Positions 52,693-62,184 of a stretch of DNA of 64,000 nucleotides are shown piece after piece. The notes under the pieces were generated by a model, which did no database searches, had not been told where the DNA came from, and saw only the letters and a program-made list of their open reading frames with translations. Numbering within the stretch: the stretch's first letter is position 1; every line of letters starts with the position of its first letter. The DNA comes from Xylophilus sp. Leaf220. GTDB taxonomy: Bacteria > Pseudomonadota > Gammaproteobacteria > Burkholderiales > Burkholderiaceae_C. The translations under genes were made by a program, and so were the position numbers. Where the stretch lies: NCBI RefSeq assembly GCF_001421705.1, contig NZ_LMKO01000012.1:476277-540276 (forward strand), given 5' to 3'.

Positions 52693-55600
52693 CTAAATGT
52701 TCAGCAGCGCCCACGCCTTGTCGAGCCGCTTGACGCTCACCGGCTGCGGCGTGCGCAATTCCTGGGCGAAGAAGCTCACCCGCAGCTCCTCCAGCAGCCA
52801 GCGCAACTCCTGCATCGGCGCATCCACCTGCCCCTTGCGCTCGGCGACCAGCCGCCAGTAGCGCTGCTCCTGCGGCCGCAGCTCGGCCAGGCGCTGCGCA
52901 TCGCGGACCGGATCGGCGCGCAGCTTGTCGAGGCGCAGCACGATCGCTTTCAGGTAGCGCACCAGATGCTGCAGCTGCGGCCAGGGGGTCGCGGCCAGGA
53001 AGTTCTTCGGCACAAGCCGCTGCAGCTGCTGCTGGGCGTCGGCCACCGCGTCGGGCTGGATTTTGCTGTCCTTGATCTTGCGGGCGGCGGCGGCGTATTC
53101 CACCAGCACGCCGGCCGCGAGTCGGGCCACCTCGTTGGCGATCAGGGTGAGCCGGCCGCGGCCCTCGTCCAGCCGCTTCCTGAACTCGGCCTCGGACGTG
53201 GGCAGCGGGTCGAGCAGGAAGGCGCGGTCCATCGCCACGTCGAGGATCTGGCCGCGCAACTCTTCCTGCGTGCCGAGCGGCATGAAGGCCACCGCCATCT
53301 TCTGCAGATCGGGCACGTTCTTCTCCAGGTACTTCAGCGCGTCCTTGATCTGCAGCGCGAAGAGCCGGCGCAGGCCGGCGCGGTGGCGGGCGGCGGCGAC
53401 GGCGGGCTCGTCGAAGACCTCGATCCGCACGCTGTCCTGTGCGTCGATCAGCGCGGGGAATCCGACCAGCGTCTGGCCGCCCTTGCGGATCTCCATCAGC
53501 TCGGGCAGCGCGCCGAAGGTCCAGGCGGTATAGCGCTGGTCGGCCGGCGCCGCGGCCGGCCCGGCCGCGGGCCGTGCGGCACCCGGCGCAGGTAACGCTT
53601 CTTTTTTGATAGCAGGTAGCCGGCTCTCCGCGCCGGCCTCGGGCACTTTTTCCTTGGATTTTCCTTCCGCCAGCCGCAGGCCGGCCAGCGCCTGGAAGGC
53701 GCCGCGCGCCTGCGCACCCAGCTCGGCCTTCAGCGCCGCCAGGCTGCGGCCGGCGCCCAGCTGGCGGCCGTGTTCGTCGACCACCCGCAGGTGCATGAAC
53801 AGGTGGGGGCTGAGCATGTCGGGCTTGAAGTCGGCGCGCTTGACGTCGAGCTGGGTCGTCTCGCGCACCTCTTTCAGCACCGCGTCGGTCAGCGAACCGT
53901 GGCCGAACAGCTCGGGCGCGTTCAGCCGTTCTGCGATGCGGGTGGCCGATTCGGGCAGCGGCACCAACCTGGCGCGGGGCTTCTGCGGCAGGCTCTTGAG
54001 CAGCGCCTGAATCTTGTCCTTCAGCATGCCGGGCACCAGCCATTCGGCCCGGTCTTCGCTCACCTGGTTGAGCACGAAGATCGGCACCGCGACGCTCACC
54101 CCGTCCTTCGCGTCGCCCGGCGCATGCAGGTAGGTGGCGCTGCAGTCCACGCCGCCCAGCTTGACCGTGCGCGGGAAGGCGCTGCCGGTGATGCCGGCCG
54201 CCTCGTGGCGCATGAGCGCGTCGCGGGTCAGCAGCAGCAGCTCGGGGTTGCCGCGGGCGGCCTCGCGGTACCACTGCTCGAATTCGCGGCCGGTGGCGAT
54301 CTGCTCGGGCACCTGCTTGTCGTAGAAGGCGTAGATGAACTCGTCGTCGACCAGCACGTCCTGCCGGCGCGCCTTGTGCTCCAGCTCCTCCACCTGGCGG
54401 ATCGTCTTGCGGTTGGCGGCCAGGAAGGGCAGCCTGGTCTCCCACTCCTCGCCGACCAGGGCGGAGCGCAGGAAGATGTCGCGCGCGCCCTGCGGATCGA
54501 TCCGTCCGAAGGGCATGCGGCGGTTGTTGTAGACCACCAGGCCATAGAGCGTGGCCCGCTCCAGCGCCACCACCTCGGCCGAGCGCTTTTCCCAGTGCGG
54601 ATCGAGCAGCTGCTTCTTCAGCAGGTGGCCGCCCACTTCTTCCAGCCACTGCGGCTCGATGTTGGCGATGCCGCGTCCGAAGAGGCGCGTCGTCTCGACC
54701 AGCTCGGCTGCGACGATCCAGCGGCCCGGCTTCTTGCTCAGGTGCGCGCCGGGATGGCGGTGGAAGCGGATGCCGCGCGCGCCCAGGTAGATGTCTTCTT
54801 CCTCGGGCTTGAAGCCGATGTTGCCCAGGAGGCCCGAGAGCAGCGCCTTGTGCAGTTCCTCGTAGCCCGCGGGGTTGCGGTTGAAGACCCACTTCTGGTC
54901 GTTGATCACCGTCAGCAACTGGCTGTGGATGTCGCGCCATTCGCGCACGCGCCGGATGCTGATGAAGTTCTGGCGCAGCAGCTGTTCGTACTGGCGGTTG
55001 CTCAGTTTGGGACCGCCCCCAGGCTGCCCCACTGCGTGTGGTCCGCCAACCCCCTCGTCGGGGGCGGCACCGGCAGTCCGGCGAAGCCGGTCCTGCGGTG
55101 CCCCTGGATCTGCAGCCGCTGGCACGATGTCGGCGCCCATCTGGACAACCTTGACCGAACGCTGCGCAATCGGCAGCGCCGCGTGGTTGCGCGGGTGCCG
55201 CTGCGCGGGAGCGTTCTGCGCGCCCATCTCCCGCCGCGTCATCGCCACCGGCACGCCGCCCCGGGCGTCGCCCAGCCATTTCCACAGACGCAGGTAGCCG
55301 CTGAACTCGCTCTTGTCGTCGTCGAACTTGGCATGCGCCTGGTCGGCCTGGGCCTGCAGCTCCATCGGCCGGTCGCGCACGTCCTGCACGCTGAGCGCGC
55401 TGGCGATCACCAGCACCTCTTCCAGCGCGCCGCGGTCGCGGCCCTCCAAAATCATCCGGCCGATCCTGGGGTCGAGCGGCAGGCGCGAGAGCTGGCGGCC
55501 CACCTCGGTCAGGTCGTTGGCCTCGTCCACCGCGCCCAGCTCGGCCAGCAGCTGGTAGCCGTCGGCGATGGCGCGGCCCGACGGCGCCTCCAGGAACGGG

Positions 55601-56844
55601 AAACGCGCCACGTCGCCCAGGTGCAGCGACTTCATCCGCAGGATCACGCCCGCCAGGGAGCTGCGCAAGATTTCCGGATCGGTGAAGCGCGGCCGGCCCT
55701 CGAAATCCTTCTGGTCGTAGAGGCGGATGCAGATGCCGTTGGCGACCCGGCCGCAGCGGCCGGCGCGCTGGTTGGCGGCCGCCTGGCTCACCGGCTCGAC
55801 CAGCAGCTGCTCCACCTTGCTGCGGAAGCTGTAGCGCTTGACCCGGGCGGTGCCGGCGTCGATCACGTAGCGCACGCCGGGTACGGTGAGCGATGTCTCG
55901 GCCACGTTGGTGGCCAGCACGATGCGCCGTCCGGTGTGGCCGTCGAAGATGCGGTCCTGCTCGGCCTGCGACAGCCGGGCGAAGAGCGGCAGCACCTCGG
56001 CGCCGCGCATCACCGGCTGGTGGGCCAGGTGCTTGCGCAGGTGGTCGGCCGCCTCGCGGATCTCGCGCTCGCCGGGCAGGAAGACCAGGATGTCGCCACC
56101 CGCGTTGCCCATCCACAACTCGTCCACCCCGTCGGCGATGGCCTCGTTCAGACCGTAGTCACGCGATTCCTCGAAGGGCCGGTAGCGCTGCTCGACCGGG
56201 AAGGTGCGGCCCGAGACGTAGATGACCGGCGCCGGCCCCTTGCTGGATGCGAAGTGCTGCGCGAACCGGTCGGCGTCGATCGTGGCCGAGGTGACGACGA
56301 TCTTCAGGTCGGGCCGGCGCGGCAGGATCTCGCGCAGGTAGCCCAGCAGGAAGTCGATGTTGAGGCTGCGCTCGTGCGCCTCGTCGATGATGATCGTGTC
56401 GTAGGCCTTCAGCAGCGGGTCGGTCTGCGTCTCGGCCAGCAGGATGCCGTCGGTCATCAGCTTGACCGAGGCGTCCTTCGACAGCCGGTCCTGGAAGCGC
56501 ACCCGGAAACCGACCACCTCGCCCAGCGGCGTCTTCAGCTCCTCGGCGATCCGCTTGGCGACCGACGACGCGGCGATCCGGCGCGGCTGGGTATGGCCGA
56601 TCAGCCGGCCCTGCCCCGGCGGCTTGCCCAGCTTGCCGCGGCCCATCTCGAGCGCGATCTTGGGCAGCTGGGTGGTCTTGCCCGACCCGGTCTCGCCGCA
56701 GACGATCACCACCTGGTTCACCTCCAGGGCATCGCGGATTTCAGCACGGCGGGCCGAGACGGGCAGGGATTCGGGAAAGTGGATGGCCAGGCGCGCATGC
56801 GCGGCGGTGGCGGGCACGGCAGGAGAAGGCGGGGAAACATGCAT
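52693..56844 (-). CDS. hrpA: ATP-dependent RNA helicase HrpA
   Basis: DEAH-box helicase of 1383 residues. Motif I is GETGSGKTTQLPK, Ia TQPRRIAA, II DEAH, III TSATIDADRF and VI QRAGRCGR; HA2, OB and the HrpA-specific C-terminal DUF3418 region follow. It acts on mRNA structure and ribosome rescue by family knowledge. It is longer than E. coli HrpA (about 1300), and two extra segments are repeat-derived. Residues about 525-611 form a Gly/Pro/Ala-rich linker containing a family 2 repeat. Residues about 1065-1083 (EKVPEAGAESRLPAIKKE) are a family 1 element. The helicase core itself is intact. Confidence 0.94.
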   Translation of the reverse strand: MHVSPPSPAVPATAAHARLAIHFPESLPVSARRAEIRDALEVNQVVIVCGETGSGKTTQLPKIALEMGRGKLGKPPGQGRLIGHTQPRRIAASSVAKRIAEELKTPLGEVVGFRVRFQDRLSKDASVKLMTDGILLAETQTDPLLKAYDTIIIDEAHERSLNIDFLLGYLREILPRRPDLKIVVTSATIDADRFAQHFASSKGPAPVIYVSGRTFPVEQRYRPFEESRDYGLNEAIADGVDELWMGNAGGDILVFLPGEREIREAADHLRKHLAHQPVMRGAEVLPLFARLSQAEQDRIFDGHTGRRIVLATNVAETSLTVPGVRYVIDAGTARVKRYSFRSKVEQLLVEPVSQAAANQRAGRCGRVANGICIRLYDQKDFEGRPRFTDPEILRSSLAGVILRMKSLHLGDVARFPFLEAPSGRAIADGYQLLAELGAVDEANDLTEVGRQLSRLPLDPRIGRMILEGRDRGALEEVLVIASALSVQDVRDRPMELQAQADQAHAKFDDDKSEFSGYLRLWKWLGDARGGVPVAMTRREMGAQNAPAQRHPRNHAALPIAQRSVKVVQMGADIVPAAADPGAPQDRLRRTAGAAPDEGVGGPHAVGQPGGGPKLSNRQYEQLLRQNFISIRRVREWRDIHSQLLTVINDQKWVFNRNPAGYEELHKALLSGLLGNIGFKPEEEDIYLGARGIRFHRHPGAHLSKKPGRWIVAAELVETTRLFGRGIANIEPQWLEEVGGHLLKKQLLDPHWEKRSAEVVALERATLYGLVVYNNRRMPFGRIDPQGARDIFLRSALVGEEWETRLPFLAANRKTIRQVEELEHKARRQDVLVDDEFIYAFYDKQVPEQIATGREFEQWYREAARGNPELLLLTRDALMRHEAAGITGSAFPRTVKLGGVDCSATYLHAPGDAKDGVSVAVPIFVLNQVSEDRAEWLVPGMLKDKIQALLKSLPQKPRARLVPLPESATRIAERLNAPELFGHGSLTDAVLKEVRETTQLDVKRADFKPDMLSPHLFMHLRVVDEHGRQLGAGRSLAALKAELGAQARGAFQALAGLRLAEGKSKEKVPEAGAESRLPAIKKEALPAPGAARPAAGPAAAPADQRYTAWTFGALPELMEIRKGGQTLVGFPALIDAQDSVRIEVFDEPAVAAARHRAGLRRLFALQIKDALKYLEKNVPDLQKMAVAFMPLGTQEELRGQILDVAMDRAFLLDPLPTSEAEFRKRLDEGRGRLTLIANEVARLAAGVLVEYAAAARKIKDSKIQPDAVADAQQQLQRLVPKNFLAATPWPQLQHLVRYLKAIVLRLDKLRADPVRDAQRLAELRPQEQRYWRLVAERKGQVDAPMQELRWLLEELRVSFFAQELRTPQPVSVKRLDKAWALLNI
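53597..53650 (-). repeat. 54-base interspersed palindromic element inside hrpA, in frame (family 1)
   Basis: The minus strand reads AAAAGTGCCCGAGGCCGGCG, AGAGCCGGCTACCT and GCTATCAAAAAAGAAGC. The length is 54 bases. It is translated in the same frame as the gluQ copy, giving KVPEAGAESRLPAIKKE. The right arm has decayed from ATAGC to GAAGC, and the loop has sense codons instead of a stop. Confidence 0.85.
55014..55107 (+). repeat. About 95-base GC-rich dispersed repeat inside hrpA (family 2)
   Basis: The plus strand (antisense to hrpA) reads CGCCCCCAGGCTGC, CACTGCGTGTGG, ACCCCCTCGTCGGGGGCG, CCGGCGAAGCCGG and ends GCGGTGCCCCTGG. It is related to the copy at 52581-52676 in opposite orientation. 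hrpA stays open across it, the segment being translated as a Gly/Pro/Arg-rich linker. Confidence 0.78.
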
Positions 56845-57102
56845 AGAGGCGGCCGATTATCCGAAACATGGGGTGCCCGTGCACGCACCCGGTCCGTCCG
56901 ACCCCGCGCCGCTGGCCGGTGGCCCCTGCCCTTTCGGCGGACCGACGCTGCGCTGCGCGGTCGAAACCGGAATCCGGGCCCGCTCGCGGATTCGCATCTG
57001 GAGCGCAGTACGCCGGCTGTTCGCACGCTTACTCGCATCTAGAATGCCGTCGGCGTCGATTTGTAACTCGCCGCCATCCACATCGATCGGAGAAGCGGAA
57101 CC

Positions 57103-58038
57103 ATGGGTAACCGGCGCAATAGCTTGTATGAGGTTCTCGGCGTGGCACCGGATGCGTCGGACGCCGACATTCGCACGGCCTACGAGCGCCGCTGCGAAGC
57201 TCTGAATACGGCCGCACCGGGCGAGGTGCCAGCGGACCGGGACCTGCAGCGCAAGGTGCTCACCCTGGCCTTCAGGACGCTGGCCTCGCCGACGGAGCGG
57301 GCCGCCTACAACGCCAGGATGTCGACGCCGCCCTCGGTGCCGGTGCCGGCCTTGTCCCTGGTGCCGATGGAGACCGATCCGGATGCCCTGGCGCTGAAAG
57401 CGGAGGCCTTGACGCTGCGGGCCGAGGCGATGAGCCTGCGCGCGGAGGCCATGTCGATGCGGGGCGGCCGGACATTGGCTGCGGGCGGTTTCGCCGCCGA
57501 CCACGGCCACTCTCCCTTGAACGACACGGCGTCGCTGCTGCGCAAGGTGCTGACCGTGTTGGGCACGCTGCTGGCGATCGCACTCGTCGCGCGGGTGCTG
57601 GTCATGCTGCTTGCCGGCCCCAGCAAGCCGGTCGCACCCGGGATGGACAACGATGCGCGCGAGAAGGTCGTCCTGCAGGACTATTACCAGACCTATGGCG
57701 TGCGCCCGGCCAACCTGGCCGAAATGGAGTTGATGGAAGCGGAGCGCAGGCGCAAGGAGCGCAGCACGCAGGAAGCCAGGAACGCAGAGCGCGATAAAGC
57801 ACGCGCAGCGGACGCCGAGCGCCGGGCAGCCGAAGACACCCGACGGCGTGCGGACGAGGTCTCTGCCCGCCTGCATGCGGAGGAACAGGCCTTCAAGGAG
57901 CGCATGCGCCGGGAAGACGAACTCGCCGAGCGGGACAAGCGGGCCAAGCAAGAGCGGCAGGAGCGCGCGGAACGCGACGAAAGCCGCCGGGCACGGCAGC
58001 AGGAAGCCGAATGGCGCCAGGTGCTCAGGAGCAATTGA
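57103..58038 (+). CDS. J-domain-like membrane protein lacking HPD, with long charged C-terminal helix
   Basis: A 311-residue protein. Residues 6-75 resemble a J-domain (SLYEVLGVAPDASDADIRTAYERR, then LTLAFRTLASPTERAAYN), but the HPD tripeptide needed to stimulate DnaK is absent. Four heptad-like repeats follow (ALKAEAL, TLRAEAM, SLRAEAM, SMRGG). A membrane helix lies near 147-168 (VLTVLGTLLAIALVARVLVMLLAG). The C-terminal 110 residues are almost entirely charged Glu/Arg/Lys/Ala coiled coil. A GGAGAAG site precedes ATG. It is followed after 20 bases by a lipoprotein gene and a second J-protein gene, a likely operon. Function unknown. Confidence 0.8.
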   Translation: MGNRRNSLYEVLGVAPDASDADIRTAYERRCEALNTAAPGEVPADRDLQRKVLTLAFRTLASPTERAAYNARMSTPPSVPVPALSLVPMETDPDALALKAEALTLRAEAMSLRAEAMSMRGGRTLAAGGFAADHGHSPLNDTASLLRKVLTVLGTLLAIALVARVLVMLLAGPSKPVAPGMDNDAREKVVLQDYYQTYGVRPANLAEMELMEAERRRKERSTQEARNAERDKARAADAERRAAEDTRRRADEVSARLHAEEQAFKERMRREDELAERDKRAKQERQERAERDESRRARQQEAEWRQVLRSN

Positions 58039-58058
58039 GGATGCCGGGAGCGCGTGCC

Positions 58059-58427
58059 ATGCTGCGCCGTTTTCGCCTGCCGTCGGCGACTGCGACCGTC
58101 CTGGTCGCGACCATGGCCCTGGCCTCCTGCTCCCGCCAGGAAGCCCCGCGCTCCGACCTCTTCGTGGGCAAGTGGCGCTCGTCGCGACTGGCGACCCCTT
58201 TGTATCTGCACGCCAACGGGGACTGGGAGATCAAGACCGACGAGGGCGCCGTCCTGCAGTACGGCGTGTGGGAGTCCAAAGGCCGCAGGTTCGTCTGGAG
58301 CATCAAGCAGGGCAGCGAGATCAACCAGGACGTCAACGAGGTTCTCGCTGCAGGAGCGCAGCGGTTTCAGCTGCGGGAAGCCAACGGCACCACCACCACC
58401 TTCGACAAGCTCGACGTGATCCGCTAG
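58059..58427 (+). CDS. Small lipoprotein in J-domain locus
   Basis: Encodes 122 residues with lipoprotein signal MLRRFRLPSATATVLVATMALASCS (lipobox LASC). The mature part is beta-rich: FVGKWRSSRLATPLYLHANGDWEIKTDEGAVLQYGVWESKGRRFVW. It resembles small lipocalin-like domains that begin LxGxW, but I cannot assign a family. ATG 58059 has GGGAG eight bases upstream; ATG 58041 lacks a site at good distance. It lies between two J-domain genes, 10 bases before the second. Confidence 0.78.
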   Translation: MLRRFRLPSATATVLVATMALASCSRQEAPRSDLFVGKWRSSRLATPLYLHANGDWEIKTDEGAVLQYGVWESKGRRFVWSIKQGSEINQDVNEVLAAGAQRFQLREANGTTTTFDKLDVIR

Positions 58428-58437
58428 CGTGGCCGCC

Positions 58438-59256
58438 ATGAACCACTACGAGCGTCTGGAAGTCAGCCCTACGGCCAGCGCCTCGGTCATCCGCGCGGCG
58501 TACAAGAGCCTGATGCAGCGGCACCATCCCGACAAGGTCGACGCGTCGGCGGCGGCGAACGAATACGCGATGGCGCTGGCGCAGGCCTACCGCGTGCTCT
58601 CCAACGAAGAGGACCGTGCGGCCTACGACGTATCGCTGCGCCGGCAACAGCCATCGCGCGTCGCGGAGCCGTCGGGCCTGCCTGCCCAGCCGGCCGCACC
58701 GCGCCATCGCGCCCGGCCTGCCGCCGCATGGCGCGGTCCCGGCTACGCCTGGGCTCTGGTGACGGTGATCGCCGTGTCCGGCCTCACGCTCCATTGGCTC
58801 GGCGACAGGCGCGGGACCGCATCGACCGGCGCCGCCCCGCGGCCCGCGGCGACACGGACACCGGCGCCCATGGTGCGCACCCAGCGCATCCACCTGCTCA
58901 CCCCCGGCCTGAAGGTTCAGCTCCCTGCATCCGGCGCCGCCGACGAGCGTGCGCTCCGGCTGACCATTCCCGCGCTGATCGTCGAGATCCGGGCCGCCGA
59001 CCGCGATCCTTTTCCCAGGTCGATCGAGTCCCGGATGTCCGAGATCGTCGAACGGCTTTCGCGCCAGCTAAGATCGGTCTCCGCTGTCGAACTGCGCATC
59101 GCAGGGTCCGACTATCTGTCCGATTTCTTGAAGCAAGCGCTGATCGACGTTCTCGGTTCGCCGGAGTTCCTGGCGAACGAGCCGCAGGGTGCGGATGCCG
59201 CAGCGTCTCACGAGATCGTTCGCGTCACACTCCCGGAATCGTTCATCCTCGACTGA
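58438..59256 (+). CDS. DnaJ-domain membrane protein
   Basis: Encodes 272 residues. The N-terminal J-domain is complete: MNHYERLEVSPTASASVIRAAYKSLMQRHHPDKVD, with the HPD tripeptide, then ALAQAYRVLSNEEDRAAYD. A Pro/Ala-rich linker leads to one membrane helix (YAWALVTVIAVSGLTLHWLG). The C-terminal 130 residues form a distinct, probably periplasmic domain (RIHLLTPGLKVQLPASG..., IVERLSRQLRSVSAVELRIAGSDYLSDFLKQALIDVLGS). I do not recognise it. It would recruit DnaK to the membrane. A GTG nine bases upstream is an alternative start. Confidence 0.85.
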   Translation: MNHYERLEVSPTASASVIRAAYKSLMQRHHPDKVDASAAANEYAMALAQAYRVLSNEEDRAAYDVSLRRQQPSRVAEPSGLPAQPAAPRHRARPAAAWRGPGYAWALVTVIAVSGLTLHWLGDRRGTASTGAAPRPAATRTPAPMVRTQRIHLLTPGLKVQLPASGAADERALRLTIPALIVEIRAADRDPFPRSIESRMSEIVERLSRQLRSVSAVELRIAGSDYLSDFLKQALIDVLGSPEFLANEPQGADAAASHEIVRVTLPESFILD

Positions 59257-59341
59257 CCGCCGGATCGTCCGCCCCGCCGGTTCGCAGCGCCCGCCGTTCG
59301 CCGCGATGCGGACGACTCCGAAGGCACAATCCGCCCCCACC

Positions 59342-60691
59342 ATGTCCGCCGTCTTCAATTTCACCTTCGTGCCCTGGTTCCGCTCGGTGGCGCCCTACAT
59401 CCACCTGCACCGCGGCAAGACCTTCGTGGTGGCCATCGCGGGCGAGGCGATCGCCGCAGGCAAGCTGCAGACGATCGCGCAGGACATCGCGCTGATCCAG
59501 AGCATGGGCGTGAAGATCGTGCTGGTGCACGGCTTCCGGCCGCAGGTCAACGAGCAGCTCCTGGCCAAGGGCCACACGCCGCAGTATTCGCACGGCATGC
59601 GGATCACCGACAGCGTGGCGCTCGATTGCGCGCAGGAGGCCGCCGGCCAGCTGCGCTACGAGATCGAGGCCGCCTTCAGCCAGGGCCTGCCCAACACGCC
59701 GATGGCCGGCTCCACGGTGCGGATCATCTCGGGCAATTTCCTCACCGCCCGGCCGGTCGGCATCGTCGACGGGGTCAACTTCAAGCATTCGGGCCTGGTA
59801 CGCAAGGTGGACACCGCCGGCATCCTGCGCTCGCTGGATTTCGGCGCGATGGTGCTGCTCTCGCCCTTCGGCTTCTCGCCCACCGGCGAGGCCTTCAACC
59901 TGACGATGGAAGAGGTGGCCACCAGTGTCGCGATCGAGCTGCAGGCCGACAAGCTGCTGTTCCTGACCGAGGTGCCGGGCATCCGCGCGCAGCCCGACGC
60001 GCCCGAGGGCGACGACAACCCGATCGATACCGAGATGCCGCTGGCCGTGGCCGAGAAGCTGCTCTCCGAGCTGCCGCCGCCCCTGCTGCCGACCGATGCC
60101 GGCTTCTACCTGCAGCACTGCGTGAAGGCCTGCAAGGCCGGCGTGGAGCGCAGCCACATCCTGCCGTTCGCGGTCGACGGCGCGCTGCTGCTGGAGGTGT
60201 ACGTGCACGACGGCATCGGCACCATGGTGATCGACGAGAAGCTCGAGAGCCTGCGCGAAGCCACCGCCGACGACGTGGGCGGCATCCTGCAGCTGATCGA
60301 ACCTTTCGAGAAGGACGGCACCCTGGTCAAGCGCGACCGCACCGAGATCGAACGCGACGCCGACCACTACACCATCGTCGAGCACGACGGCGTGATCTTC
60401 GCCTGCGCCGCGCTGTACCCCTATGCCGAGGCCCGCACCGGCGAGATGGCCGCGCTGACCGTGTCGCCGCAGAGCCAGGGCCAGGGCGACGGCGAGAAGA
60501 TCCTGCGCCGCATCGAGCAGCGGGCGCGTGCCATGGGCCTCGGCAGCATCTTCGTGCTGACGACCCGCACGATGCACTGGTTCCTGAAGCGCGGCTTCCA
60601 GCCGGTCGACCCCGACTGGCTGCCCGAGGCCCGCAAGCGCAAATACAACTGGGACCGCAAGAGCCAGGTCCTGGTCAAGAAGCTGGTCTAG
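59342..60691 (+). CDS. argA: Amino-acid N-acetyltransferase (N-acetylglutamate synthase)
   Basis: First step of arginine biosynthesis, acetyl-CoA plus glutamate to N-acetylglutamate. The 449 residues comprise an amino-acid-kinase-fold domain ([13 protein letters not shown]..., [40 protein letters not shown]) and a C-terminal GNAT domain ([59 protein letters not shown]). It ends [18 protein letters not shown], exactly the ArgA style. The trhO start is 4 bases after its stop. Confidence 0.95.
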   Translation: MSAVFNFTFVPWFRSVAPYIHLHRGKTFVVAIAGEAIAAGKLQTIAQDIALIQSMGVKIVLVHGFRPQVNEQLLAKGHTPQYSHGMRITDSVALDCAQEAAGQLRYEIEAAFSQGLPNTPMAGSTVRIISGNFLTARPVGIVDGVNFKHSGLVRKVDTAGILRSLDFGAMVLLSPFGFSPTGEAFNLTMEEVATSVAIELQADKLLFLTEVPGIRAQPDAPEGDDNPIDTEMPLAVAEKLLSELPPPLLPTDAGFYLQHCVKACKAGVERSHILPFAVDGALLLEVYVHDGIGTMVIDEKLESLREATADDVGGILQLIEPFEKDGTLVKRDRTEIERDADHYTIVEHDGVIFACAALYPYAEARTGEMAALTVSPQSQGQGDGEKILRRIEQRARAMGLGSIFVLTTRTMHWFLKRGFQPVDPDWLPEARKRKYNWDRKSQVLVKKLV

Positions 60692-60695
60692 TCCG

Positions 60696-61679
60696 ATGGC
60701 CGATCTGATCGCCGCCGCGCTCTACAAGTTCGTCCGCCTGCCCGACTACGCTGGTCTGCAGGCGCCGCTGCTGGCCTGCTGCGAGGCCCACGGCGTCAAG
60801 GGCACGCTGCTGCTGGCCGAGGAAGGCATCAACGGCACCATCGCCGGCCCGCCCGACGGCGTGCGCGCGGTGCTGGCCTGGCTGCGCAACGACCCGCGGC
60901 TGGTCGCCCTGCAGCACAAGGAATCGCCCGCCGAGGTGCAGCCCTTCTACCGGATGAAGGTGCGGCTGAAGCGCGAGATCGTCGCGCTGGGCGTCCCGGG
61001 GCTCGATGCCGCGGCCGACGCAGGTACCTACGTGGCGCCGGCCGACTGGAACGCGCTGATCGACCAGCCCGACGTGGTGGTGGTGGACGTCCGCAACGAC
61101 TACGAGGTCAAGATCGGCAGCTTCGACGGTGCGATCGATCCGCTGACCAAAAGCTTTTCGGAACTGCCCGACTGGGTCGCACGCGAGTCGCAGCCCGGCG
61201 GCGTGCTGGCGGGCGACGGCGATGCCAGGCCGCGCGTCGCGATGTTCTGCACCGGCGGCATCCGCTGCGAAAAATCGACCGCCTACTTGCGCAGCCAGGG
61301 CTTCGACGAGGTCTTCCACCTGGAAGGCGGCATCCTCAAATATTTGGAGACGGTGCCGCCCGAAGAAAGCCGCTGGCACGGCGACTGCTTCGTGTTCGAC
61401 GAACGGGTGTCGGTCGGCCACGGCCTGGTGCAGGGCCGCCACACGCTGTGCCGCTCCTGCCGCTGGCCGCTGGGCGATGCGGAGCGTGCATCGCCGCTGT
61501 ACGTCGAAGGCGTGAGCTGTCCTTATTGCCACGGCACCCGCAGCGCGGAAGAACTGCAGGGCCTGGCCGAGCGGCAGCGCCAAGTGGAACTGGCGCAGCA
61601 GCGGCGGCAGGCCCACATCGGCGCACGGATGGCACCGCCGCCGGAACCGCCGCCGCCGACCTCCGACGAAACGGCCTAG
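60696..61679 (+). CDS. trhO: tRNA uridine(34) hydroxylase TrhO (paralogue 2, with Cys-rich tail)
   Basis: A 327-residue UPF0176/TrhO protein. It has the N-terminal domain ([23 protein letters not shown]), [28 protein letters not shown], the rhodanese domain with active loop [16 protein letters not shown], and [17 protein letters not shown]. The C-terminal extension carries CRSCRWPL and CPYCHG, a probable zinc site seen in full-length family members. It is the longer and more canonical of two copies in this window. It starts 4 bases after argA. Its stop overlaps the convergent dsbB stop. Confidence 0.92.
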   Translation: MADLIAAALYKFVRLPDYAGLQAPLLACCEAHGVKGTLLLAEEGINGTIAGPPDGVRAVLAWLRNDPRLVALQHKESPAEVQPFYRMKVRLKREIVALGVPGLDAAADAGTYVAPADWNALIDQPDVVVVDVRNDYEVKIGSFDGAIDPLTKSFSELPDWVARESQPGGVLAGDGDARPRVAMFCTGGIRCEKSTAYLRSQGFDEVFHLEGGILKYLETVPPEESRWHGDCFVFDERVSVGHGLVQGRHTLCRSCRWPLGDAERASPLYVEGVSCPYCHGTRSAEELQGLAERQRQVELAQQRRQAHIGARMAPPPEPPPPTSDETA

Positions 61680-62179
61680 ACGCGCACGCTGCGGCGCGTG
61701 AGCAGCACCAGCAGCACGACGGCGAAGACCACGAAACAGACGAAGGACCAGTTGGCGATCGAGCCGCCGAGGAAGGTCCAGTCGATCGCGGTGCAGTCGC
61801 CGCTGCCCTTGAAGATCATCGGGATCGCGCGCTTCAATGGGAAGGTCTCGATCATCCCGTACAGGTCGCGGCTGCACGAGGCGAACTCGGGCGGGTACCA
61901 TTGCAGGAAACTCTGGCGGGCCGCGACGAAGGCACCGGCGCCGGCCATCAGCAGCGCCAGAAAAGCCAGCGCCTTGCAGCCGCCCGGGCTGCGCAACGCG
62001 GCACCGACGGCGCAGAACACGCCCACCAGAATCAGCGCGTACCGCTGCACGATGCACATCGGACAGGGCTCGAGCCCCACCACATGCTGCAGGTACATGC
62101 CGAAGGCCAGCATCGCCACACACAGCACCGCGATGCCGCCCAACACCCGGCGCGGGTGCGTTTCAAATAAGGTCCACAA
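61676..62179 (-). CDS. dsbB: Disulfide bond formation protein B
   Basis: Inner-membrane quinone reductase that reoxidises DsbA. The 167 residues form four membrane helices. The first redox pair is Cys39-x2-Cys42 in EPCPMC, the second Cys102 and Cys129 in the second periplasmic loop ([16 protein letters not shown]). Arg46 next to the first pair (QRY) is the conserved quinone-site residue. The start is a rare TTG at 62179, supported by GGAGGG eight bases upstream and because no ATG or GTG gives the first helix. Confidence 0.94.
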   Translation of the reverse strand: MWTLFETHPRRVLGGIAVLCVAMLAFGMYLQHVVGLEPCPMCIVQRYALILVGVFCAVGAALRSPGGCKALAFLALLMAGAGAFVAARQSFLQWYPPEFASCSRDLYGMIETFPLKRAIPMIFKGSGDCTAIDWTFLGGSIANWSFVCFVVFAVVLLVLLTRRSVRV

Positions 62180-62184
62180 GATCT

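Noticed and set aside
55110-55270. Frameshift or deletion in hrpA at the extra linker
   Set aside because: One frame runs uninterrupted through the segment and conserved blocks resume in phase on both sides, so it is an in-frame insertion or variable linker.
53770-57042. A 1090-codon open frame antisense to hrpA
   Set aside because: Same codon-bias effect; no recognisable motif and no ribosome site. hrpA on the other strand has all helicase motifs.
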